From NCBI RefSeq assembly GCF_003260205.1, contig NZ_QERF01000003.1:1-64000 (forward strand): a stretch of DNA of 64,000 bases, in the 5' to 3' direction. Made by a program: the position numbers and the translations under genes. The notes below the pieces were generated by a model. The model did not search any database. It was given only the letters and a program-made list of their open reading frames with translations, and had not been told where the DNA came from. The DNA is from Winogradskyella tangerina (lineage in GTDB: Bacteria > Bacteroidota > Bacteroidia > Flavobacteriales > Flavobacteriaceae). This document shows, piece by piece, positions 23,594 to 32,223 of the stretch (position 1 is the first letter of the stretch; each line of letters begins with the position of its first letter).

Positions 23594-24595
23594 TTAGTGC
23601 TTTATAATAAATTCACTTCTGCGATTGAGTTGATGTTCATCTTCATGGCACTTAACACCATTGGAACAATGGTTTAGAAGTTCATTTTCTCCATAACCAA
23701 TTCCGGTCAATCTAGAAGGATCAATACCCCGTTCTATTAAATATTTCATTGTGGATTGTGCCCTTCGGATCGACAACTTCATATTGTAACTATCGTTAGC
23801 TCTGCTATCTGTATGTGATTTAATATGAATCTTCAAGTCTGGAAACTTCTTCATAATTGCAAGAATCTTTTGAAGCTCTACCTCGGAGTCTGAACGAATA
23901 ATATCTTTATTTAAATCAAAGTAAATTGGGTTAAGAATAGATCCAATATTGGTGTTTTCTTTCAGTTCTATTTCGCGCTTTAAAAGCATAATATCCGTTG
24001 TAACTATACCATCTTTGGGGTCACCAATTAGTTCTTCATAGGTTTGATAACCGTTCCGTTCAATACGGATAAATCTAGCTTTATCAATATCAACTTTATC
24101 AAATTCATAAAGGCCAGATTTAGCAATTTTTTTAACTATAACATTATTGTCGCCGTCAATTAATGAGACTACAACATCATCCAAAATTTCCCCTGTTTTT
24201 TTATCACGAACAACACCTTCTACCTTTATGGTTTCAGGAGTTTTCATGATTTTGTTTACGTTTACTTTGAAAATATTATCACTCGCTTCTAAATTCCGGT
24301 TGGAAGCAAAATAACCTTCATTATTATCATTATTATAAACCCAAGCAAAATCATCCATCGAACTATTTACAGGCTTCCCTAAATTCATTAGTTCACCATA
24401 CTGACCACCTTCATTTATTTGCACCGAATACACGTCTAGACCTCCCAAATTTTCCTGAAAACCATTTGATGAAAAGTATAACGTCCCATCATTTGCCATA
24501 TAAGGAAACATTTCATTCATTGGCGTATTTAATTTTTCAAGATTTTTGGGTTCGCTAAAGTTGCCGTTTTCTAAAATATCAACTTCAATACGGGC
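23594..24595 (-). pseudogene. OmpA-family protein, 5'-truncated (PD40, carboxypeptidase-like and OmpA domains)
   Basis: About 334 codons of the C-terminal part of a protein that is normally about twice as long. In order it has PD40 beta-propeller blades (NEMFPYMANDGTLYFSSNG, GYFASNRN), a carboxypeptidase-regulatory-like domain (VEGVVRDKKTGEILDDVVVSL) and the OmpA peptidoglycan-binding domain (FDLNKDIIRSDSEVELQKI, HTDSRANDSYNMKLSIRRAQS). The homologous frame continues upstream of the first in-frame ATG (24520) as DILENGNFSEPKN, and is then lost. Signal peptide and TPR part are absent, so the product cannot be exported normally. It overlaps a second gene fragment at its 5' end. Confidence 0.75.
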
Positions 24596-24678
24596 TGAGC
24601 CGCACCCTCTACAATTAAAGCGCAGAATTCCTTACCATCACTTCCTGTGATAGTTTTAAAGTCAATAACTTTTACCAT
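24571..24678 (-). pseudogene. 5' fragment of a small gene fused to the OmpA remnant
   Basis: A start MVKVIDFKTITGSDGKEFCALIVEG, reminiscent of a common small cytosolic Bacteroidota protein, followed by ten residues out of its expected frame and a stop. The likely break is near 24595-24605, where the OmpA homology begins in another frame. It is too short to be functional and best explained as one side of a deletion junction. Confidence 0.5.
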
Positions 24679-24827
24679 TTTCTTTTGTATTATTATTAAT
24701 TAACTAGGGGGAATCCCCCAAATTATTATGACAGGGTGGTTGATAATATATTTAATTCGTTCATATACTTCGAACTTATATTTTAAGGATGTATTTGTTC
24801 CATCAATAACGAACAATAAGTATTTAT
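24679..24827. promoter_or_regulatory. Upstream region of the fragment, with a GC hairpin
   Basis: A 5-bp perfect hairpin GGGGG-AAT-CCCCC (24707-24719) stands out in an otherwise AT-only stretch, 30 bp before the fragment's ATG. It could be a terminator for the integrase gene upstream or part of a leader. No TAnnTTTG box is clear. Confidence 0.3.
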
Positions 24828-26027
24828 TTACTTCAACTTATTTCTGAGTTTGCTCATTTCATTACTAACACTTTGCTGCACAATCTTCCCGTAGTGACGT
24901 TGAGTAATTATCATACTAGAATGACCTAGTAATTCACTAACAATTTCCATTGGCACTTCATTAAATAAAAGTACTGTCGATGCAAAGGTTCTTCGAGCTA
25001 TATGTGTAGTTAATCTTTTTTCGATTCCAATAATAAATGCTACTTCTTTTAAGTAACTATTATATTTCTGGTTACTTATTCTTGGAAAAACATAATTATC
25101 ATTATCGAATTTTGCTAATATTTCTAAGGCCTTGGGAAGAATTGGTATGGATACTGGTCTTGATGTTTTTTCTCGTACTATCTGAATCCATTTATGGCCG
25201 TCAAATCCATCTATTATGTTTTCTTGTTTTAAATTCATAAGATCTACATAGGCAAGTCCTGTGTAACAACAAAAAACAAATAAGTCTTGGATTAAGCTAA
25301 GTCTAGATTGATTGAACTTATAATTTTCTATGAAAAATAATTCTTTTTGATTTAAAAAGACGATTTTCTTTTTTACAGGTTTTGCCTTATGCAGCTCAAA
25401 AGGATTTCTCTGAAGAAAACCGTCAACAACTGCCATCTTAATTACTCTTTTAAACCTCTGTAATTTTTTATTAATTGTAACCTGCTGATAGTCTTTTTCA
25501 GTTTTATAATAATACTCTAGTTTATCTAAAAAATTCGGTTTTAAATCTTTCAACAGAATATCATTTTTTTTAAAATCTGATTTCAAAACTCTCATTATAT
25601 CTGATTTTATATAGAAGTATTTTTTATATGTTTCTTGTTTTAACTCTATATTTATTAGTTTTTTATATTTCTTTAGATAAATGTCATAGTATTCAATAAC
25701 TCCTATTTCATTGGTGTCCTTTTCACCTATAAATACTCTAAAAATATCATCTACGCTAAAATCTACATCCTTTATCTTCAATGATAAAAAAGAATGATTT
25801 ATTTTATTTCTAATTAATGTCAAATGCTTATTTTTTAAATCCGATTCTTCCGAATCACCCCCGACGAGTTGTTTTCTACTATCCCATAGTTTAGGGTCAA
25901 TGTACTCGCCTGTACTAAAAGATCTTCTCTTTTTCTTGTATGTAATTCTGCCATACAGTGCAGCTTTACCATTTTTTATTCTGCCTCTATATAAAACGAA
26001 AATAAAATTTAATCTATCTAAAATCAT
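24828..26027 (-). CDS. Tyrosine recombinase/integrase (phage_int_SAM type)
   Basis: The protein has 399 residues. The N-terminal arm-binding domain (FIFVLYRGRIKNGKAALYGRITY), the SAM-like core-binding domain (about 105-205) and the catalytic domain are all present. Readable catalytic residues are Lys287, His342-x-x-Arg345 (THIARR), His369 (LLGHS) and nucleophile Tyr379 (RHYGKI). The first catalytic Arg, expected in TGLRxS, is Ala259 (TGLAYVD). Bacteroidota element integrases often depart here, and IntDOT of CTnDOT also lacks it. The gene lies 183 bp from the 3' end of tRNA-Asn, the usual position for an integrase that uses a tRNA as its attachment site. Confidence 0.92.
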   Translation of the reverse strand: MILDRLNFIFVLYRGRIKNGKAALYGRITYKKKRRSFSTGEYIDPKLWDSRKQLVGGDSEESDLKNKHLTLIRNKINHSFLSLKIKDVDFSVDDIFRVFIGEKDTNEIGVIEYYDIYLKKYKKLINIELKQETYKKYFYIKSDIMRVLKSDFKKNDILLKDLKPNFLDKLEYYYKTEKDYQQVTINKKLQRFKRVIKMAVVDGFLQRNPFELHKAKPVKKKIVFLNQKELFFIENYKFNQSRLSLIQDLFVFCCYTGLAYVDLMNLKQENIIDGFDGHKWIQIVREKTSRPVSIPILPKALEILAKFDNDNYVFPRISNQKYNSYLKEVAFIIGIEKRLTTHIARRTFASTVLLFNEVPMEIVSELLGHSSMIITQRHYGKIVQQSVSNEMSKLRNKLK

Positions 26028-26185
26028 TGATGTTATATGTTTGATTATGTGGTATTTAGGTGATACCTTTCATTTGTAAATTGCTACCTTACAGATTACC
26101 TCTAGATTTATATTTTATAAATCTTGTAATTCGGATAATAATATTTTGCTCTGATATTGTACTGGGAATAGGCAATAAAAAAACC

Positions 26186-26201
26186 CACCACTTTCGTGGT
26201 G
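26186..26201 (-). terminator. Intrinsic terminator of the tRNA-Asn transcript
   Basis: A 6-bp stem CACCAC/GTGGTG with loop TTTC, followed on the minus strand by GGTTTTTTT. It lies ten bases past the tRNA 3' end. Confidence 0.8.
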
Positions 26202-26210
26202 AGTTATTAG

Positions 26211-26284
26211 CTCCTCAGACTGGGCTCGAACCAGTGACCCTCTGATTAACAGTCAGATGCTCTAACCAACTGAGCTACTGAGGA
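26211..26284 (-). tRNA. trnN: tRNA-Asn (anticodon GTT)
   Basis: A complete cloverleaf: acceptor TCCTCAG/CTGAGGA, D arm GCTC...GAGC with AGTTGGTTA, anticodon stem TCTGA/TCAGA around CTGTTAA (anticodon GTT), T arm with TTCGAGC, and discriminator G. CCA is not encoded. The gene reads toward the tyrosine recombinase, so its 3' end is the likely attachment sequence. Confidence 0.95.
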
Positions 26285-26309
26285 AGATCTATTTTCGCGT
26301 TAGCGAGCG

Positions 26310-26317
26310 CAAATATA
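26310..26317 (-). promoter_or_regulatory. Promoter -7 box of tRNA-Asn
   Basis: TATATTTG on the minus strand fits TAnnTTTG exactly, 25 bp before the mature tRNA. Confidence 0.5.
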
Positions 26318-26380
26318 AATTATTTTTTAATCTCTACAATGTGAAATCTTAATTTTTTAAACTCTAAACCTAAAAAATAT

Positions 26381-27727
26381 TTAGCGCGTTATGGCCTTGA
26401 ATATATCGTTTCCGTTAGCAAATAACACCAATGCGATAAGAATAAAGAACCCAACGATCTGTGCGCGTTCTAAGAATTTTTCACTTGGCTTACGCCCCGA
26501 AACCATCTCGTATAATAAGAACATCACATGACCACCATCTAAGGCCGGAATTGGCAACAGGTTTAAAACACCAAGCATTATGGATAAAAATGCCGTAATA
26601 GTCCAAAAACTCTCCCAAACCCAACGGTCAGAAAAAATATCGAAGATGGCTTTAAATCCACCAACGCCTTTGTAGGCACCAGTTTTAGGCGTAAAGATCA
26701 GCTTTAACTGCTCGCCATATTTTTTGAATTCCTTAATGAATTTATCTGTTCCGGCACCAAAACTTTCACTAAAAGTGTACTCTTTTCTGGTAATTTTCAA
26801 ATACCCAAGTTCTTCAAAAATATTCAGACTTCCGCCAGGCATAATACCAAGTGTTCCTTCAGAATCAATCTTTAATGGCACATCAATAGTATTGCCATCT
26901 CTAAGTATTTTGGCATTGACAGTTTGGTTCTTATTGGCCATTAAAACAGGCTCAAATTCATCGAAATATTTTAATTCCTTATCGTTAATTCCAACGATCA
27001 AATCCCCTTTTTTTATGTTAGCCTCAGCGTTGTGTAAGGTATCTATGGCATAACTCACATAAAAAGGCGAACGCAACTTAAGCAATGGACCGTCCTCTTT
27101 TTTACTGTCTGATAATCGTCCGGCAAAATCTTCAGGGAAAGTTATGGTTTGTTCAACACCATCACGTCTAATCTGAATTTCCTCTGCGGTCAAAAAACTA
27201 TAGGTGAGGTCTGTTAAATTCTCATAGGTCTCACCATTTACCGACAGGATTTCATCGCCTGTTCTTAAACCGGTCTCTAAGATCGCTTCATTCTGAATTA
27301 AATAACCGTCCTTAATACTATTGGTAGCAATTGCTGTATCGCCATAATAACCCGACATAAAAACATAGATCACCCAGGCCAAAATAAAGTTAACCGTTAC
27401 ACCGCCAAGCATTATAATTAAACGCTGCCAAGCTGGTTTAGAACGGAATTCCCAAGGTTGTGGTGGTTGATTCAATTGCTCTTTGTCCATACTCTCATCG
27501 ATCATACCGGCTATCTTCACGTAACCACCGAGAGGCAGCCAGCCAATGCCATAAACGGTTTCTCCGATTTTCTTTTTGAAGAGCGAATACTTCACATCAA
27601 AGAAGAGGTAAAACTTCTCAACTTTTGTCTTAAATAATTTAGCTGGTATAAAGTGTCCTAACTCGTGAAGCACGATAAGGAGTGATAAACTCAATAAGAA
27701 TTGCGATATCTTTATTACAAATTCCAT
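26381..27727 (-). CDS. rseP: RseP-type site-2 zinc protease
   Basis: The protein has 448 residues, an integral membrane protease. The active site HELGH (21-25) lies in the first membrane helix and the second zinc-ligand motif LLPIPALDGGH near residue 395. Two PDZ-like segments lie between (SIKDGYLIQNEAILETGLRTGDEILSVNGE and IKKGDLIVGINDKEL). The family cleaves anti-sigma factors and signal-peptide remnants inside the inner membrane. A TAnnTTTG box lies upstream. No DXR partner gene, which is adjacent in some phyla, is visible here. Confidence 0.95.
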   Translation of the reverse strand: MEFVIKISQFLLSLSLLIVLHELGHFIPAKLFKTKVEKFYLFFDVKYSLFKKKIGETVYGIGWLPLGGYVKIAGMIDESMDKEQLNQPPQPWEFRSKPAWQRLIIMLGGVTVNFILAWVIYVFMSGYYGDTAIATNSIKDGYLIQNEAILETGLRTGDEILSVNGETYENLTDLTYSFLTAEEIQIRRDGVEQTITFPEDFAGRLSDSKKEDGPLLKLRSPFYVSYAIDTLHNAEANIKKGDLIVGINDKELKYFDEFEPVLMANKNQTVNAKILRDGNTIDVPLKIDSEGTLGIMPGGSLNIFEELGYLKITRKEYTFSESFGAGTDKFIKEFKKYGEQLKLIFTPKTGAYKGVGGFKAIFDIFSDRWVWESFWTITAFLSIMLGVLNLLPIPALDGGHVMFLLYEMVSGRKPSEKFLERAQIVGFFILIALVLFANGNDIFKAITR

Positions 27728-27753
27728 GTAATCATTTTCAAATTTCGATTGAC

Positions 27754-27761
27754 AAAAGTAC
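27754..27761 (-). promoter_or_regulatory. Promoter -7 box of rseP
   Basis: TACTTTTG on the minus strand fits TAnnTTTG. A TTTG candidate -33 element stands about 23 bp further upstream. The spacing to the start codon is about 26 bp. Confidence 0.5.
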
Positions 27762-27886
27762 GGTTTTCAAGGCATTTTGAAAACAAATGTATTTTTAATC
27801 GGAATTTTTTTAACAATCATTTATATATCAAAGGATTCCAATGAGATTATTGTGTTAAAATCATTCGAAAAAATAGACATGAGTCG

Positions 27887-27894
27887 TAACTTTG
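27887..27894 (+). promoter_or_regulatory. Promoter -7 box of the SCO gene
   Basis: TAACTTTG fits TAnnTTTG, 25 bp before the start codon. Confidence 0.5.
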
Positions 27895-27919
27895 CAATTC
27901 TAAAAATTAATGTACGTCT

Positions 27920-28594
27920 ATGTCATTTCTTTCCTTTTTTAAACGCTATAAAAAGTTCGGAATTTTCTTTTCAATATTGTGTATTGTCATCATTATGATG
28001 ATCTATAATATCCTGAATGTTAAAGCACCATTGCCAATTTATCAACCAGCGATGGTTAGTGAAGAGCTGGTAGATAGTACCATTCAACATCAAATGAAAT
28101 ACCATACGATAGCCGATTTCAGTCTTACCAATCAAAATGGTGAAACGGTAACTCAAGATACTTATAAAGACAAAATATATGTGGCAGACTTCTTCTTTAC
28201 AACCTGCCCAACTATTTGTCCGATTATGACCGATCACATGTATCAGATTCAGAAAGAAATATTAAGCGACGACGATGTGATGTTATTGTCCCATTCCGTA
28301 ACTCCAAAGATTGACAGCGTGGCACAACTCAAAAAATACGCCAAGGAAAAAGGGGTGATTGATCGCAAATGGAATTTAGTCACAGGCGATAAAAAACAGA
28401 TCTATGAGCTCGCCAGAAAAAGCTACTTGGCTGTTAAAACAGATGGTAATGGTGATGAGTACGATATGATCCATACCGAGAATTTTATGCTTATCGATAA
28501 GAAACGGCAGATCAGAGGATTTTACAATGGCACCAAGCCTGAAGATATTGAGCAACTGCTCGAGGATATTCAAACCTTAAAAGACGAATCTTAA
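27920..28594 (+). CDS. SCO1/SenC family copper/thiol protein
   Basis: The protein has 224 residues. A membrane anchor (13-33) is followed by a periplasmic thioredoxin fold. The copper/redox motif is CPTIC (Cys96, Cys100), and the third ligand is His185 in DMIHTENF. SCO proteins deliver copper to, or reduce, the CuA centre of cytochrome c oxidase. All ligands are present. It is followed 78 bp later by feoA. Confidence 0.93.
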   Translation: MSFLSFFKRYKKFGIFFSILCIVIIMMIYNILNVKAPLPIYQPAMVSEELVDSTIQHQMKYHTIADFSLTNQNGETVTQDTYKDKIYVADFFFTTCPTICPIMTDHMYQIQKEILSDDDVMLLSHSVTPKIDSVAQLKKYAKEKGVIDRKWNLVTGDKKQIYELARKSYLAVKTDGNGDEYDMIHTENFMLIDKKRQIRGFYNGTKPEDIEQLLEDIQTLKDES

Positions 28595-28633
28595 ATTCTT
28601 TACAAAGGGTTTTAGGCAATTGAAATTTTGCCG

Positions 28634-28641
28634 TATTTTTG
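28634..28641 (+). promoter_or_regulatory. Promoter -7 box of feoAB
   Basis: TATTTTTG fits TAnnTTTG, 31 bp before the TTG start of feoA. An imperfect repeat GGCAA...TTGCC (28614-28632) lies just upstream. The palindrome found at 35739-35760 does not recur here. Confidence 0.45.
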
Positions 28642-28672
28642 CTTCTTTAAAATTATTCTAAATAAGTAAGCT

Positions 28673-28900
28673 TTGACATTAGCAGAACTAAAACGAGGGC
28701 AACAAGGTGTTATTACCGATGTTTCTTCCATTCATATTCCTTTAAAACTATTGGAAATGGGTTGCCTACCTGGTAATAGTGTTGAGCTTGTGCAAGTTGC
28801 CCCGTTTTCAGATCCGATGTATCTTAATATCAATGGATCGCATTTGGCTATTAGAAAAGAAACTGCAGTTCATATTTTAATTGAGTGTGTAGATGAGTAA
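28673..28900 (+). CDS. feoA: FeoA, ferrous iron transport accessory protein
   Basis: The protein has 75 residues with a TTG start and is a small cytosolic SH3-like barrel. Family features are LKRGQQGVITDV, LLEMGCLPGNSVELV and LAIRKETAVHI. FeoA associates with FeoB and is needed for ferrous iron uptake. It overlaps feoB by 8 bp, so translation is coupled. Confidence 0.92.
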   Translation: MTLAELKRGQQGVITDVSSIHIPLKLLEMGCLPGNSVELVQVAPFSDPMYLNINGSHLAIRKETAVHILIECVDE

Positions 28901-31007
28901 GCAGATCAATGTTGCCTTAATTGGAAATCCAAATACCGGAAAAACATCTGTTTTTAACTCCCTAACCGGTCTCAATCAAAAAGTAGGTAACTACCCTGGG
29001 ATTACCGTCGACAAAAAAGAAGGTATCTGCAAACTACCACGAGGTGTAAAAGCACATATTATTGATCTTCCTGGCACTTATAGTTTGAATGCCTCATCAC
29101 TAGATGAAAATGTGGTTATTGAATTACTTCTGAATAAGAACGACAAAGATTTTCCTGATGTTGCTGTAGTTGTTACCGATGTTGAAAACCTGAAGCGCAA
29201 TCTGTTACTTTTCACGCAGATAAAAGACTTAGAGATCCCAACCATTCTTGTGATCAATATGTCCGACCGAATGGCTTATAAAGGCATTTCTTTAGATATT
29301 GAACATCTCGAAGAACGCCTTAAGACCAAGATCGCGCTAATTAGCACGAGAAAAAATACCGGTATTGGTGAGTTAAAGGAACTGATCACTAATTACAAGA
29401 CTCTTTCTACCGAACCCTGCATGAATGCCACGTCTATAGACAAAGACTATTTTGAATCGCTTCAAAAGGCATTCCCAAACCAACTATTATATAAACTTTG
29501 GTTAGTTATAACCCAAGATGTCAACTTTGGTAAAATAGACCGCAACACCATCGATGCCGTTTCAGATTTTAAAACCAAGTCTAAGACCGATCTTAAACGC
29601 CTTCAGCAAAAAGAAACCATAAAGCGCTATCAATTTATAAACGACACCCTTAAAAAAGGGCAAACGATAGATCTTAAATCTGCTAAAGATATTCGTATAA
29701 AATTAGACCGACTCTTAACGCACAAAGTTTGGGGTTACGTCATTTTCGCAGCCATATTACTTCTAATTTTTCAGGCAATATACGACTGGGCTCAAGTACC
29801 AATGGACTTTATAGATAGCACCTTTGCATCGTTTAGTGAATGGGCAAAAACAACTTTACCTGAAGGCGCCTTTAGCGACCTTATTGCTGAAGGGCTCATC
29901 CCTGGTCTCGGCGGTATTGTTATTTTTATTCCTCAGATTGCCTTTCTATTCCTCTTTATATCAATCTTAGAAGAAAGTGGCTATATGAGTCGCGTGGTCT
30001 TTTTAATGGACCGTGTAATGCGTCGATTTGGATTGAGCGGAAAAAGTGTGGTGCCTTTAATTTCGGGGACTGCATGTGCAATTCCTGCTGTAATGGCTAC
30101 CCGCAATATTGAAAGCTGGAAAGAGCGTTTAATTACTATTTTGGTTACGCCATTTATGACCTGCTCTGCCCGATTACCTGTTTACCTCATCATCATTGCC
30201 TTAGTGATTCCTGAAGGCCGGTTTCTAGGCTTAAGTTATCAAGCACTAACTTTAATGTTGCTCTATCTTATTGGCTTTGGCGCTGCTGTGGGTTCGGCAT
30301 ATCTTTTAAGCAAAGTACTAAAGATTAAAAGCAAATCCTTCTTTGTTATAGAAATGCCTAATTATAAATTACCGCTGTTTAAAAATGTGGCAATAACTGT
30401 AATTGAGAAAACTAAAACCTTCGTTTTTGAAGCAGGTAAGATCATATTAGCCATTTCAATAATTCTGTGGTTTTTAGCGTCGTACGGACCAGGAGAGCAA
30501 TTCAATAATGCGGAAACTATAGTTCAGCAAGCAAATCCTAATGCTTCAGAAACTGTCTTAAATGATATGATCGCCGAACACAAATTAGAGCATTCGTACA
30601 TCGGAATCATTGGTAAAACTATTGAACCTGTAATTCAACCTTTAGGTTATGATTGGAAAATTGGGATAGGACTGGTGACTTCCTTCGCGGCTAGAGAAGT
30701 TTTTGTTGGGACGCTAGCGACTATTTACAGTGTGGGAAGCGCCAATGAACTCGATGATGAAGATGAGGCCATGTCCACCATTAAAGGTAGAATGGCAGAA
30801 GAAGTCCATAGTGATGGCCGGAAGGTTTTTACCTTCCCATCTGGGATATCGCTACTATTGTTTTATGCCTTCGCTATGCAGTGTATGAGTACTCTTGCCA
30901 TTGTAAAACGTGAAACAAACTCATGGAAATGGCCTGTTTATCAGCTTGTTATTATGAGCGGAATTGCGTATTTTGTAGCTCTTGTTGCCTTTCAAATTTT
31001 GAAATAA
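28893..31007 (+). CDS. feoB: FeoB, ferrous iron transporter
   Basis: The protein has 704 residues. The N-terminal G domain has G1 GNPNTGKTS (11-19), G3 DLPG (58-61) and G4 NMSD (122-125, usually NxxD). The GDI-like helical domain follows, then two Gate domains with the conserved cysteine motif GTACAIPAVMATR and the second Gate KTFVFEAGKIIL. It imports Fe(II) across the inner membrane. Length and order are normal. Confidence 0.97.
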   Translation: MSKQINVALIGNPNTGKTSVFNSLTGLNQKVGNYPGITVDKKEGICKLPRGVKAHIIDLPGTYSLNASSLDENVVIELLLNKNDKDFPDVAVVVTDVENLKRNLLLFTQIKDLEIPTILVINMSDRMAYKGISLDIEHLEERLKTKIALISTRKNTGIGELKELITNYKTLSTEPCMNATSIDKDYFESLQKAFPNQLLYKLWLVITQDVNFGKIDRNTIDAVSDFKTKSKTDLKRLQQKETIKRYQFINDTLKKGQTIDLKSAKDIRIKLDRLLTHKVWGYVIFAAILLLIFQAIYDWAQVPMDFIDSTFASFSEWAKTTLPEGAFSDLIAEGLIPGLGGIVIFIPQIAFLFLFISILEESGYMSRVVFLMDRVMRRFGLSGKSVVPLISGTACAIPAVMATRNIESWKERLITILVTPFMTCSARLPVYLIIIALVIPEGRFLGLSYQALTLMLLYLIGFGAAVGSAYLLSKVLKIKSKSFFVIEMPNYKLPLFKNVAITVIEKTKTFVFEAGKIILAISIILWFLASYGPGEQFNNAETIVQQANPNASETVLNDMIAEHKLEHSYIGIIGKTIEPVIQPLGYDWKIGIGLVTSFAAREVFVGTLATIYSVGSANELDDEDEAMSTIKGRMAEEVHSDGRKVFTFPSGISLLLFYAFAMQCMSTLAIVKRETNSWKWPVYQLVIMSGIAYFVALVAFQILK

Positions 31008-31148
31008 ATGAATACTATTATTCAAAATATACTTCTTGTTTTAGCGCTAGGATCAGCACTGGTTTTTTTGTATAGAAAGTTCTTCTGGAAACCTAAAAAA
31101 GCAACCGATTCTAAGGCGTGCGGTAATGACGGTTGTGGATGTCATTAA
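31008..31148 (+). CDS. FeoB-associated Cys-rich membrane peptide
   Basis: The product has 46 residues: one N-terminal membrane helix (IIQNILLVLALGSALVFLY), a basic stretch (RKFFWKPKKA), and a C-terminal ACGNDGCGCH with three cysteines and a His. This is the FeoB-associated Cys-rich membrane protein type found directly after feoB. It starts immediately after the feoB stop. The cysteines probably bind iron or carry out redox chemistry at the transporter. It is too short to be picked up by most gene-length thresholds. Confidence 0.85.
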   Translation: MNTIIQNILLVLALGSALVFLYRKFFWKPKKATDSKACGNDGCGCH

Positions 31149-31378
31149 TCCTTGTTTTAATTGGCTACTATTTCGATTATAAACATTCGAAAAATACCTT
31201 CCTGAAAGATTTTAGTTCAGGATGTCTGGTCTTTGTTTTTCTTATTATATCTGGACTTGGCTTTATTACGCTCTTCGATCTACATTACGTTTATGGTATT
31301 TTCTATATAGGTGTAGAAATCATTTTGCTTTTCGCTTTAAAAGCTATTATTCAGAGCAATATGAATAAGAGAAAGTAA
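31139..31378 (+). CDS. Small membrane protein after the Feo operon
   Basis: The protein has 79 residues and three hydrophobic segments (LILVLIGYYF, CLVFVFLIISGLGFITLF, IFYIGVEIILLFALKAII), with a basic tail. The ATG lies inside the final codons of the Cys-rich peptide gene, so the two overlap by 10 bp and are probably coupled. No family is recognised. A structural or assembly role with FeoB is guesswork from position. Confidence 0.62.
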   Translation: MSLILVLIGYYFDYKHSKNTFLKDFSSGCLVFVFLIISGLGFITLFDLHYVYGIFYIGVEIILLFALKAIIQSNMNKRK

Positions 31379-31397
31379 CTTGAATTTAATCTGTACC

Positions 31398-32219
31398 TTA
31401 TCCTAAACCAACATCTAGGGTCATCATAATTATAAAGCCGCCAATAAATCCTAAGGTTGCAATATCTGTGTATTTATCGCGCTGCGTTTCAGGAATTACT
31501 TCTTCTACAACCACAAAGATCATAGCACCTGCTGCAAACGCTAAAGCGTAAGGTAAAATAGGCTGAAAGAAAGTTACCGCTAATGCACCAACCACTGCCG
31601 CCATAGGCTCTACTATGGCCGATAATTGTCCGTACCAAAAACTTTTAAATTTGCTCACACCATGTCTTCTCAACGGCATCGAAACGGCCAAGCCTTCAGG
31701 AAAGTTTTGAATACCTATTCCTAAAGCCAGTGCTACAGCACCACCAATTGTAGCCTCAGGAATGCCTGCCGCTACACCACCAAATAAAACACCAACAGCT
31801 AAGCCTTCCGGTATGTTGTGTAAGGCAATAGCCAAAACTAAAAGTGTGGTTCTGCGCCAAGGTGTTTTAACCCCTTCCTTTTCATCCTCTCTAAAGTTGA
31901 TATGAAGGTGTGGTAAGACCTTATCTAATCCGAAAATGAACAAAGCACCAAGCGAAAACCCAACAACGGCCGGTATCACCTTCACAAATCCTTCGCCCTC
32001 ACTCATTTCTATTCCTGGAGCCAGTAAACTCCAAAAACTAGCTGCTACCATCACACCGCCTGTAAATCCTAGCATTCCATCTAGTAATGCACGATTCATC
32101 CCTTTAAAAAAGAATACCAATGACGCCCCAGCAGCCGTTAAGATCCAAGTAAATAAGGAGGCGTATAATGCCCCTAGAACAGGGTCAATGGTTTCAAAAT
32201 ATTGTATGATACTGTCCAT
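31398..32219 (-). CDS. ZIP-family divalent metal transporter
   Basis: The protein has 273 residues and about eight membrane helices. Signature motifs are HNIPEG (134-139, helix IV) and QNFPEG (171-176, helix V), which carry the metal-site residues. A His-containing loop (VLPHLHINFRED) precedes them. The family imports Zn, Mn or Fe, and the ZupT-like members are broad. It is the last gene of the TonB receptor - thioredoxin-like - DtxR - ZIP operon, and its location under a DtxR-type regulator suggests Mn or Fe. Confidence 0.92.
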   Translation of the reverse strand: MDSIIQYFETIDPVLGALYASLFTWILTAAGASLVFFFKGMNRALLDGMLGFTGGVMVAASFWSLLAPGIEMSEGEGFVKVIPAVVGFSLGALFIFGLDKVLPHLHINFREDEKEGVKTPWRRTTLLVLAIALHNIPEGLAVGVLFGGVAAGIPEATIGGAVALALGIGIQNFPEGLAVSMPLRRHGVSKFKSFWYGQLSAIVEPMAAVVGALAVTFFQPILPYALAFAAGAMIFVVVEEVIPETQRDKYTDIATLGFIGGFIIMMTLDVGLG

Positions 32220-32223
32220 AGTA

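Noticed and set aside
26060-26245. A + strand frame over the tRNA-Asn region
   Set aside because: It reads through the antisense of the tRNA and its terminator, ending in the LTPVTL-like peptide that such reads always give. It is not a gene.
26211-26284. A second copy of the tRNA-Asn 3' end as the other attachment site
   Set aside because: I looked for CTGGTTCGAGCC-like sequence to the left, in 23000-26200, and found none. The att pair of the element is not visible here.
28595-28672. A DtxR-type palindrome upstream of feoAB
   Set aside because: Only an imperfect GGCAA/TTGCC pair is there. TTTTTAGAC is absent, so shared control with the operon at 31398-35709 is not supported.
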